DNA of 64,000 nucleotides from Dugong dugon. Lineage: Eukaryota > Chordata > Mammalia > Sirenia > Dugongidae. The translations under genes were made by a program, and so were the position numbers. The stretch spans positions 30,211,465-30,275,464 of the forward strand of contig CM057464.1 of the NCBI GenBank assembly GCA_030035585.1. The letters are read 5' to 3'. Positions 35,249 to 44,565 of this stretch are shown here, in pieces. The notes under the pieces are model-generated. The model did no database searches and was not told where the DNA came from. It worked only from the letters and a program-made list of their open reading frames with translations. Each line of letters begins with the position of its first letter. Position 1 is the first letter of the stretch.

Positions 35249-35264
35249 AAAAAAGAAGAAAGGG
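35249..35264. repeat. Target-site duplication of RETREG1 retrocopy, left
   Basis: AAAAAAGAAGAAAGGG, repeated exactly at 38828-38843. It is part of L1-C ORF2. Confidence 0.9.
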
Positions 35265-35514
35265 GGAGACCTCATACCATCAAGAAAGCAGTGCCAGGAG
35301 CAGAGTGCATCCTTTGAACCGGGGTCCCTGCACCGAGAAGCTCCTAGTCCAGGGGAACACTGATGAGAAGGCCAAGAGAGAGAAAGCCTTCCCCTGGAGC
35401 TGACACCCTGAATTTGGACTTTTAGCCTACTTTACTATAAGGAAATAAACTTCTCTTTGTTAAACCCATCCACCTGTGGTATTTCTGTTGTGGCAGCACT
35501 AGATGACTAAGACA
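35265..35514 (+). repeat. MaLR-type LTR 3' part, start of captured transcript
   Basis: Alignable with the second half of the LTR at 51237-51659: CTGGAGCTGACACCCTGAAT, a GGAAATAAAC polyadenylation-type motif, CCACCTGTGGTATTTCTGTT and the end GATGACTAAGACA. The retrocopy begins inside the LTR, as expected if transcription started at the LTR's own start site. Confidence 0.8.
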
Positions 35515-36062
35515 GAATTTAGTACCGAGATAGTGGGGTGCTGCTGTAACAGATACCTAAAATGTGGAAGTGGTTTTAAACTGTGAATGGATAGATGTGC
35601 AGCAGTGACAGAGGACCAGCAGCAGCAGAGAACTTACAGTAGCAGAGAAGCAGCAGCAGCAGAGAACCAACAGCAGCAGAACCAGGAGACCAGTGAAAGA
35701 CGGCGCTGGAGCTGACCCACGGAGCGAGAGAGCTGAATGCCTGTGAGCAGGAGGCTTCCTGGAGGAGTGGGGTGCCTCTGGGCACTTACACTGGTGGAGC
35801 TGCAGAGCTTTGGAACACTTGCCCCAGCAGGGCAGTTGCGGGCGTGAGGCCCGAGGGCCTAGAGGCCACAGGAAGCAGAAGCTGAAGAGACAAGGGACAC
35901 AAGAAGCCCAGCTGCTTCAGTCTCAAAAGGTTCCTGGCCTTGACTCCGTGGAGAGTGTATCTCCTGATCTCAGTCATGCTACTTGGGCATGTTATTATGC
36001 AAATAATAAAGGATATGATTTTGTCAAGAATGAGAGGTGCACGGTTGTGGAGAAACCTCAGT
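35515..36062 (+). repeat. MaLR-type ERV internal sequence, spliced to RETREG1
   Basis: Directly after the LTR end comes GAATTTAGTACCGAGATAGT and GGGGTGCTGCTGTAACAGAT, the typical start of MaLR/MST internal sequence. A CAG-rich stretch follows (35600-35700), then a block ending AATAATAAAGGATATGATTT before the RETREG1 exon. No viral gene is recognisable. An in-frame ATG at 35940 would add about 46 ERV-derived codons ahead of SWEVIN in this copy. Confidence 0.65.
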
Positions 36063-37091
36063 GAAAGCTGGGAAGTTATCAATTACAAACCAGATGAACA
36101 AACCAGACTCAGCCACTGTATTGCAGAATCATGGACGAACTTCAGCATCTTTCTCCAAGAAATGTCTGTTTTTAAACAGCAGAGCCCTGGCAAGTTTTCC
36201 CTTCTGGTCTGCAGCGTGTGCACATTCTTTACGGTCTTGGGAAGTTACATTCCTGGGGTGATACTCAGCTATCTGCTATTACTGTTTGCATTTTTGTGTC
36301 CACTGTTTAAGTGTAACGATATTGGACAAAAACTATACAACAAAATCAAGTCAGTTCTGTTGAAACTAGACTTTGGAATTGGGGAATATATTAATCAGAA
36401 GAAACGTGAGAGATCTGCAGATAAAGAAGGATGACAGTGAATTAGACTTTTCAGCTCTTTGTCCTAAGATTAGCCTCACAGTTGCTGCCAAAGAATTATC
36501 TGTATCTGACACTGACATATCAGAGGTACCCTGCACGGATAACGGGACTTCAACCTTTCAGAAGGATACACTCTACAGACAGACACATCTGACGATCTTG
36601 ACCGACCTAGCGAGCAGGAAGCTTTCTCTCTAGAACTTTCAGAATTTCCGTCTCTAGGAATTGGCATGGGAACAAATGATGAAGATGAATTAAGCATTGG
36701 CTTGCCTGTTGAGCTCAAGAGAGAAAAGGAACAGTTGGACGGTGGCTACAGACCGAGCAAAGAGAAGCAGTCAGCAGCTGGTCTCACCCTTCCTCTGAAC
36801 AGTGACCAAGCCTTTCACTTGATGAGCAACCTGGCTGGGAACGTCATTACAGCTGCAGTGACTGCTGCTATCAAAGACCAGTCAGAGGGTGTGCAGCAAG
36901 CACTTTCTCAGACTGCACCCAGCCTAGGAGAGGACACAGACACTGAAGAAGATGATGACTTTGAACTACTGGACCAGGCAGAGCTTGATCAAATTGAGAG
37001 TGAATTGGGACTTACACAAGACCAGGAAGCAGAAGCACAGCAAAGTAAGAAGTCTTCAGGCTTCCTTTCCAATCTCCTGGGAGGCCATTAA
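36063..37091 (+). pseudogene. RETREG1P: RETREG1 coding relic within the retrocopy
   Basis: Starts at the exon that begins SWEVIN, the point at which the known short isoform of RETREG1 also diverges. The segment at 36160-36330 encodes the second reticulon hairpin ([14 protein letters not shown]). Small deletions relative to the expected coding sequence near 36425 (loss of codons, then a shift) and near 36546 (one base), plus changes at 36615-36660, destroy the frame. From 36666 to the TAA at 37091 the frame is open for 141 codons and keeps the natural C terminus ([12 protein letters not shown]) and the LIR, codons at 36951-36971. Confidence 0.9.
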
Positions 37092-38827
37092 CCTGGGAAT
37101 CAGCTTGCAACAGAACGCAGATAAACCACAAAAAATTTCAATCATGCAAAAAAAAAAAGGAAAAAAAATTGAACTCTAAGCTTTAATGATTACTTTAGAT
37201 TTTTTTTCTTACTTTCCCTTCTGCAGTGAATTAATTGGATATATATTAGCAGTCACTGATAGATTGATATTTCTGATAGTTATTTTTATGTAATAAGCAT
37301 GGAAATGAACTTTATATATATATATACATATATATATACACACACACATACTGTGTTGTCAGAGATGAATATTAGAGGCTGTTTTTAAAACAAAAAGAAA
37401 AAAAACTCACCAAATTGTTGAGATCCTCCTGTAAGTATTCTTTACTTTTTCTTTACAATTAACTTTTCAAGCATGCAGAACAGTTTATTGTAACCCACCG
37501 AAAAATAACAACAACTGTGAATACTTGCTGTATCAGTGCCCTTGTTCCTAATACTTGGAAGCAAAACAAAACAAAACAAAACTTTTGGTAGACTCCGATG
37601 TAAAAAGACAAAAATAATGAAAGTATCTTTAGTCAAAGGACTTGGAAAATACTATCAAAATGAATTTCCTAGGAAAATTAAAAAATATGTATATTTAACT
37701 ACTTTGAATAGGCTGATACATGTCCATGTTATTTCTGCAGTTGTAGACTTAAGTTTACTTGTAAAGTGGCATGATCTGTTCACTTTCACCTCTAGTCTTG
37801 CAGTGGGTGACATTAACCCAGGGCAAGCAAGCAGTTGTACATCACATAGATGGTAGTTATGATGTAAACAGATTCCGCTGTGTTTTGTTGTTCATTGTCA
37901 TACGCTTGTAATAGGGACGTTATCAGCGCAGATCTCTTCTGCCTGCTCAGACCCAGCTTAATCCCTCCTCTTTTATATTACATTATGGGAAAAGTCTCCT
38001 ACAATTGTGAAACTAATTCCTAATGTATTTTATGAGTGATGTGGTCATCAGCAGTAGAGAAACAACAGGCTTGTTTTCCTAGTATGTATAGATAGAGGAG
38101 AGGAACTTGTTTGGCTTTAAAGTATATTTATTTGCCGTTTGTCTACATAGGTAATCAGTTTTTTATTGGGAAGCTAGACTATATCTTTTCCTTTATTTTA
38201 AACTTTTTAGATCACCTTTAAATAATCACATTTGGCTTATGGTTTTTAACTAAAAAGCAGAAATCAAGCTAGTTTTGTGATTTATGAGTGTAATACAAAC
38301 TTTTCATAGTGTTGAGGGACCATGTCAGCAACTAGCCAAAATTCCTCAGATTTTCAGGTACAGCTGGCATCTCTACAGACACGAACATCTGAGACCCTCA
38401 GAAAGGAAGGATAATCCAAGAATAGAGGAAATCTTTTTTCCCTTCCCTTCCTTTTAACCCTGCTTATATTTCTGAAGACTCATTAGAGGTAACCTGACAT
38501 TTCTTATTTATTTTTTCTTTCTGAGGTATTAAAATATCTAGACTGAATTTTGCCAAATGTTAAAGGGAGAAAAGTTACTGAGAACTTTGAACACCTGCGT
38601 TTCGTGATTGGACACTCATGCTTCTGTGTCATTAGTGCCTGGTGACTGTGTTTGATGTCCTTTATTGATATAAAGTGAGCCTGTGCCTTCATTATCTTGC
38701 CCATTTTGGTACAAATGAAAACTTGGTGTTAGATCTTAGAACTGTGTGGATTTTGGAGGAATATACCTGAATTCCATTCAGTCAGAGTTTCTGGGCATGA
38801 AGGAAAATACAGTCACATATTTAAAAA
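37092..38827 (+). other. RETREG1 retrocopy 3' UTR and tail
   Basis: Long AT-rich 3' UTR, including an A-run at 37147, a TA/CA microsatellite at 37314-37349 and an AAAAC pentamer run at 37563-37582. It ends CAGTCACATATTT followed by A residues. I see no canonical AATAAA within 30 bases of the end; the signal may have mutated. Confidence 0.75.
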
Positions 38828-38843
38828 AAAAAAGAAGAAAGGG
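38828..38843. repeat. Target-site duplication of RETREG1 retrocopy, right
   Basis: Exact repeat of 35249-35264; L1-C ORF2 resumes here. Confidence 0.9.
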
Positions 38844-41349
38844 ACAAAATCAAAACATTAACTGCACAACTCAAACAAATAGAAAGAGAACTGCAAAAAA
38901 GCACACAGCCACCAGAAGAAAGGAAATAATTAAGATAAGAGCAGAAATAAATGAAAAAGAGATTAGAAAAACAATGGTAAGTATCAACAAAACCAAAAGT
39001 TGGTTCTTTGAAAGAATCACTGGTCAGACTGACAAAAAGAAAAACAAGAGAGGACACAAATAACCCAAATAAGAAACAAAATGGGCAACATTACAACAGA
39101 CCCAACTGAAATAAAAAGGATCATAATAGAATATTATGAAAAACTATACTACAACAAATTTGAAAACCTAGAGGAAATGGATAAATATCTAGAAACACAC
39201 TACCAACCCAAACTACAACAAAGTGATGTTGAAAATCTGAACAGACCCATAACAAGAGAAGAGATTGAAAAGGTAGTGAAAAAAAACTGCCAACAACAAC
39301 AACAACAAAAGCCCTGGCCCAGATGGCTTCACTGGAGAATTCTACAAAACATTTACAAAAGAGCTTGTACCAGTACCACTCAAGCTATTTCAGAGCATAG
39401 AAGAGGAAGGAACACTTCTGAATTCATTCTGTGAAGCCAGTATAACGCTGATACCAAAAGCAGGCAAAGATGCCAGGAAAAAAGAAAATTACAGACCAAT
39501 ATCTCTCATGAATATAGATGCAAAAATTCTTAACAAAATTCTAGCTAATAGAATTCAGCATCATATCAAAAAAATAATACACCACCCCCAAGTAGGATTC
39601 ATAACTGGTATTCAAGGATGGTTCAACATTAGAAAATCACTCAAAATAATCCACCACATACATAAAAGGAAAGAAAAGAATCACGTGATCATCTCAGCAG
39701 ACATAGAAAAGACATTGGACAAAGTCCAACACACATTCCTAATAAAAAATCTCAATACTATAGGTATAGAGGGGCAATTTCTCAACATAATAAAAGGCAT
39801 CTACACAAAACCAACAGCCAACGTCATTCTTAATGGAGAGAGGCTGAAAACATTACCCTTGAGAACAGGAACAAGACAAGGATGCCCTTTACCACCACTT
39901 CTGTTTAAATTGTGCCGGAAGTTCTAGCTAGAGCAATAAGGCAAGAAAAATAAATAAAGGGCATCCAAACTGGTAATGAAGAAGTTAAACTGTCCCTGTT
40001 TGCAGATGATATGATACTATAGCTAGAAAACCCTAAAGACTCCATGAGAAACCTACTGGAACTAATATAAAGATTCAGCAGAGTAGCAGGATACAAGACA
40101 AACATTCAAAAATCATTTGGATTCCTATACACCAATAAAGAGAATGATGAAAAGGAAATCAGGAAAACAATACCATTTAAAATAGCCCCTAAAAACATAA
40201 AATACATATGAATAAACCTAACCAGGGATGTAAAAGCCCCTACAAAGAAAACTATAAAACACTAGTGCAAGAAACCCAAAGGGATCTACATAAATGGAAA
40301 AACATACCAAGCTCATAGATAGACAGACTCAACATTGTGAAAATGACAATTCTACCCAAAGCAATTTACAAATAAAAGGAAACCCCGATCCAAATACCAA
40401 TAACATTCTTCAAAGAGATGGAAAAACTAATCATTAACTTTATATGGAAAGTGAAGAAGCCCCGAATAAGTAAAGCACTATTAAAGAAGAAGAACAATGT
40501 TGGAGGACTCACACTACCTGTCCTATGCAGCTACGGTAGTCAGAACAGCCTGGTACTTGTACAAAACAGATACACTGACCAATGGAACAGAATTGAGAAC
40601 CCAGATATAAATCCATCCACCTATGGTCACATGATCTTCGACAAGGGCCCAAAGTCCATCAAATGGGGAAAAGACAGTCTTTTTTAACCAATGGTGCTGG
40701 CAAAACTGGATATCCATCTGCAAAAAAATGAAACAGGACCCATACCTCACACCATATACAAAAACTAATTCAAAATGGATCAAAGGCCTAAACCTTAAGC
40801 CAAAAACTATAAAGTTCATAGAAGAAAAAATAGGACCAATGCTACAGGCCCTAATACACGGCATTAACAGGATATAAACCATAACCATCAACATACCATC
40901 TCCAGAAAATAAGCTAGATAACTGGGATCTTCTAAAAATCTAACACCTATGCTCTTCAAAAGACTTCACTAAATGAGTGAAAAGAGAACCTACAGATTGG
41001 GAAATATTTTTGGACAGTACAAGTCAGACAAAGGTCTAATCTCCACAATCTACAAGAAAATCCAACACCTCTACAACAAAAAGACAAATAATCCTATTAA
41101 AAAATGGGCAAAGGAAATGAACAGACATTTCACCAAAGAAGATATTCAAGAGGCCAACAGACACATGAGGAAATGCTCATGATCACTAGCCATTAGAGAA
41201 TTGCAAATGAAAACCACAATGAGATACCATCTCACCCCGGCATTACTGGAACGAATCAAAAACACTGGAAATAACAAATGTTGGAGGGGCTGTGGGGAGA
41301 TTGGAACTCTTTTGCACTGCTGGTGGGAATGCAAAATGATACAACCATT

Positions 41350-42380
41350 TACATGTACAAGGAAAGGTCATGGAAGCTCCATAGACATCCAAACTTCCTG
41401 AGGGACTGAATTGCTGGGTGGAGGGCTGTGGGGACCATGGTCTTGGGGAATATCTAGCTCAATTGGCATAATACTTTTCATAAAGACAATGTTCTACATT
41501 CTACCTTGGTGAGTAGCATCTGGGGTCTTAAAATTCTGTGAGCAGCCATCTAAGATTCTCCACTGGTCTCATCCCTTCTGGAGCAAGGGAGAATGAAGAG
41601 AACAGGATACAAGGAAAAGATTAGTCCAAAGAACTAATGGACCACAGCTACCAAGGCCTCCACCAGACTGAGTCCAGTACAGCTAGATGGTGACTGACTA
41701 CCACCGACTGCTCCGACTGGGATCGCAACAGAGGGTTCTGAACAGAGCTGGAGAAGGATGTAGAACAAAACTCTAACACACACAAAAAAAAGACTAAATT
41801 TACTGGCCTAAAGGAGACTGGAGAAACCCCAAGAGTATGGCCCCCAGACACCCTTTAACTTAGTGGTCAAGTCACTTCTGAGGTTCACTGTTCAGTCGGG
41901 GAGTGGACAGCCCCATAAAAACAAATGGGACTAATGAGGCACAGCAGTCCAGGGAGAAGGACTAGAAGGCAGAAGGGGACAGGAAAGATGGTGATGGGGA
42001 ACCCATGGTTGAGTAAGGATAGTGTTGACATGTAGTGGGTTTGTTAACCATTGTCATAGGGCAACATGTGTACTGTTTAATGAGAAACTATTTTGTTCTA
42101 TAAACCTTCATCTAAAGTGAGAATAGTAGCACAACTGGAAGAGCATAATTGATGTCACTGAATTGTGCATGTAGAAATTTTTGAAATGGTGTATCTTTGG
42201 CTATGTATATCTTCACCAAAAAAAAAAAAAAAAAAAAAAAAAGGTCAAGAAGGGAGACGGTTGACATGTCTTGGGGTTGTTAACCAATGTCATAAAACAA
42301 TATGTCTACTACTGTTTAGTGAGAAACTATTTGTTCTGTAAACCTTCACCTGAAGCACAATAAAAAATAAAAATAAATTC
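41350..42380 (+). other. L1-C 3' UTR with duplicated terminal segment
   Basis: Begins TGTACAAGGAAAGGTCATGG directly after truncated ORF2. Segments starting GTTGACATGT at 42024 and 42260 are two diverged copies of the same roughly 100-bp end, separated by a divergent spacer and a 27-A run (about 42218-42242). The first copy has lost its AATAAA and the second has it. Confidence 0.82.
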
Positions 42381-42426
42381 AAAAAAGAATGATATGCTAA
42401 CAAATATTTAATAGTGCCTAGTATGT

Positions 42427-42590
42427 TAGTGGTGCAATGGTTAAGCGCTACAGCTGCTAACCAAAAGGTTGGAGGTTCGAATCCACCAGCCGCTCCTTGG
42501 AAACCCTATGGTTTTCATTTCTACTCCGTCCTATAGGGTCACTATGAGTCAGAATTGACTTGATGGCAACGAGTTTGTTTCTGTTTGTTT
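42427..42590 (+). mobile_element. AfroSINE, short type, plus
   Basis: Flanked by TAGTATGT (42419-42426 and 42591-42598). GGTTCGAATCCACCAGCCGC B-box region; tail GACTTGATGGCAACGAGTTT. Confidence 0.88.
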
Positions 42591-42604
42591 TAGTATGTAT
42601 CATG

Positions 42605-42819
42605 GAGTCTCTGACTGATGTAAATTGTTAATGTGCTTGACTGCTAACTGAAAGGTTGCAGTTTAAGTCTACGCAGAGGCATCTTGGAAGAAAGGCTTGG
42701 AATCTACTTCTGAAATATCAGCCATTGATACTCTATGGAGCAAAGTTCTTCTTTGACACACATGGGGTCACCATGAGTCAGGGTTGCCATGAGTTGAAGT
42801 CAACTGGATGGCAACTGCT
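42605..42819 (+). mobile_element. AfroSINE, RTE-body variant, plus
   Basis: Immediately follows the previous SINE. Flanked by TATCATG (42598-42604 and 42820-42826). Body GAAGAAAGGCTTGGAATCTA; tail AAGTCAACTGGATGGCAACT. Confidence 0.86.
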
Positions 42820-42826
42820 TATCATG

Positions 42827-43496
42827 TATCATACACAGAGCTAGGTTCTACAAAGATGAATAAACATGTTCCTGTCCAGTTAAATATTTTTCCTGTAAGA
42901 GGTATAAACAGTGGTCTTCCTTTAGGTCAGACCAAAGAACTCCTCCTTTTACAAATAATTTCTTGTTAGTTATTATAAAAGATAAAAACATGAAAGAAAT
43001 TTTCACTATTGAATAATAAAATGTTTCCACTTTAATGAAGCTTGTATGTACTGTAGCAATCTTTATGACTATTCAGATATGTCGAATTTGAATTTGACTT
43101 TTTATTTAAATAACATAGAGGGAGCACAGTAAAGGAGTAATGGACATGTGAATTTAATCAGAAGGATTTCCTGGAAGAGGTTTTTACAAGAGTTCTATGA
43201 AATCCAGTTATACCTAAGTATGAGAAATAAAGAATATATATTTGTGAGGAAAGGCCATTTCTGAGATTTGAGTGAATTATGCTGTTTTATACAGCTCTGA
43301 TATGAAATCCCTTCTTTTTGAAGTATAGCCCATTGACTAGGAACTGAAGCTCCAGGGACAGACTTACTGGTTGTGAATTGTGGTCCTATTGTTTTCTTGC
43401 TTAATGATCTGGGTAACTTATTTGCTTTTGTTTCCTAATTTTTTAAAAAGAGAGTGTATTAATACATACCCATTATAGTCATTTTCCAAATCATTG
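42827..43496. other. Intergenic sequence, possible MIR scrap
   Basis: No gene. Bases 43340-43450 (ACTGGTTGTGAATTGTGGTC, then TTAATGATCTGGGTAACTTA) resemble a decayed MIR. The rest is unassigned. Confidence 0.4.
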
Positions 43497-44132
43497 TTGT
43501 TTGCCATAGAATCAATTTCAACTCATAGTGATCCCATGTGACAGAGTAGAACTGTTTCATAGGATTTTCTTGGCTATAATCTTAATGTGATGGTTAAGGT
43601 TGTGTGTCAACTTGGCTGGGCCATGATTCTCAGTGGTTTGGCAGTTATGTGATGAAGTAGTTATCCTCCATTTTGTGATATAATGTAATCACCTCTATGA
43701 TGTGATCTGATGCGATCAGCCAATCAGTTGTAAGGGGGCGTTTCCTCAGGGGTGTGGCCTGCATCCAATATATATGCATCTAATATATATGGACATTCAT
43801 GCAAAGCTAGCTGGCTTTTGCTTGCTCTGGATCCTGCATCCAACTCACCAGCATCTGACCTCTGGTTCTTGGGACTTGAGTCAGCGTCCTGCCTTATTGC
43901 CTGCTGATCTTGGGATTCGTGGCCTCTGCAGCCCATGAGCCAGTAACCTGCCATCTTACCTGCCGATCCTGGATTTGTCAGCCCCTGCAGCCACTTGAGT
44001 CAGGAGAAGCCTCCAGCCCGTGCCTCACCCACAGACTTGAGACTTGCCAGCCTCTACAATTGTGTTAGCCATTTTCTTGAGATAAGCCTTTCGCTTGCTC
44101 TCTCTCTCTCTTTCTCTTTATATATATAAAAT

Positions 44133-44280
44133 AGGCTGCCGTTAAGTCGATTCTGACTCTTAGCGACCCTATAGGACAGAGTAAAACTGCCCATAGAGTT
44201 TTCAAGGAGCAGCTGGTGGGTTCAAACTGCCAACCTTTTGGGTTAGCGGCTGAACTCTTAACTACTGTGCCACTAGGACT
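44133..44280 (-). mobile_element. AfroSINE, minus, inside the solo LTR
   Basis: Tail GCCGTTAAGTCGATTCTGAC at the left, head ACTACTGTGCCACTAGGACT at the right. It inserted into the TA-rich end of the LTR. Confidence 0.87.
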
Positions 44281-44296
44281 CATGTATATATATATG

Positions 44297-44335
<39 letters not shown>

Positions 44336-44420
44336 ATATATATATACATATGTATATCTATATATATACACATATGTATATCTATATATATCTATATGTA
44401 GATATAGATATATATACACT
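44281..44420. repeat. TA/CA/TATC microsatellite
   Basis: Runs of TA, CA and TATATC units between the nested SINE and the LTR 3' end; likely grown from the short TA stretch native to the LTR. Confidence 0.85.
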
Positions 44421-44565
44421 TCACTGGTTTTGCTTCTCTATAGAGAGAATACAGCATAAGACACTTACAGAACCAGGTCTTTCTCCTGCTGAGCCAGTTG
44501 GGTGGGTTCAATCCACCAACATTTTGGTTCCCAGCTGAGCACTTAACACTGCCACCAGGACTCCT

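Larger units (their letters stand above)
35265..38827 (+). pseudogene. RETREG1P: RETREG1 (FAM134B) processed retrocopy with LTR first exon
   Basis: A 3563-bp intron-free copy of a RETREG1 mRNA, ending in an A-run and flanked by a perfect 16-bp duplication, so it entered in one step by L1 machinery. Order: 250 bp of MaLR-type LTR, about 550 bp of ERV internal sequence, RETREG1 coding from SWEVIN onward (36063-37091), then 1.7 kb of 3' UTR. RETREG1 is an ER-phagy receptor. The copy keeps the second membrane hairpin of the reticulon domain and the LC3-binding DDFELL, but lacks the normal first exons. Frameshifts near 36425 and 36546 and others before 36660 break the reading frame. It is therefore a pseudogene, apart from an open C-terminal part. 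Confidence 0.93.
34332..41346 (+). pseudogene. L1-C ORF2 relic, split by retrocopy
   Basis: The ATG at 34332 begins the endonuclease domain, and 34382-35092 is open for 236 codons (IICCLQETHLRNK-type motif, GVAILISDKIDF, STMIVGGFNTPLS, FSDHNAIKVEINY). The canonical GDFN is GGFN here, and a frameshift lies near 34400-34490. At 35249-35264 the frame is cut by the RETREG1 insertion; it resumes at 38828. RT is legible at 39508-39927 ([29 protein letters not shown]) and the FADD codons follow at about 40000. After further stops it ends abruptly at about 41346, where a deletion joins ORF2 to the 3' UTR. Confidence 0.87.
31240..42380 (+). mobile_element. L1-C: full-length L1 with a retrocopy inside ORF2
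   Basis: The L1 body is 31240-35264 plus 38828-42380. It has a 5' UTR (31240-32909), ORF1 (32910-33904), ORF2 (34332 on, split) and a 3' UTR (about 41350-42380). The last 0.6 kb or so of ORF2 and the proximal 3' UTR are deleted at about 41350. The 3' UTR holds the duplicated terminal segment also seen at 16977-18004. A-rich tails follow AATAAA near 42359. No convincing target-site duplication was found; the flanks share only AAGAAT. It is closely related to L1-A and L1-D and predates the RETREG1 insertion. Confidence 0.9.
43586..44463 (+). mobile_element. Solo LTR, ERVL/MaLR type, holding a SINE
   Basis: Starts TGTGATGGTTAAGGTTGTGT and ends ATACAGCATAAGACA, with TG...CA termini. The flanks are CTTAA (43581-43585) and CTTAC (44464-44468), a 5-bp duplication with one mismatch. 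GTGTCAACTTGGCTGGGCCA near the start and TTTTGCTTCTCTATAGAGAG near the end are typical of this LTR class. There is no internal viral sequence, so it arose by LTR recombination. A minus-strand SINE and an expanded TA repeat lie near its 3' end. Confidence 0.8.
43497..44565 (-). mobile_element. AfroSINE, minus, split by a solo LTR
   Basis: The tail half is at 43497-43585 (TTTGCCATAGAATCAATTTC through GGCTATAATCTTA). The head half is at 44464-44565 (ACCAGGTCTTTCTCCTGCTG through CACTGCCACCAGGACTCC). The halves join into one collinear SINE once the LTR is removed. Confidence 0.85.

Noticed and set aside
35940..36434. 164-codon frame as an active RETREG1-like gene
   Set aside because: It stops at a frameshift after the second hairpin; downstream RETREG1 codons are in other frames, and the whole unit is an intron-free insertion inside an L1.
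31240..42380. Target-site duplication for L1-C
   Set aside because: The only match between flanks is AAGAAT, six bases; too short to claim.
42598..42604. CRISPR-like spaced repeats among the SINE copies
   Set aside because: Spacing is irregular and the repeats are dispersed SINEs in a mammalian genome.
44065..44401. Open frames rich in Y and I on both strands
   Set aside because: They are translations of the TA and TATC microsatellite and the nested SINE.
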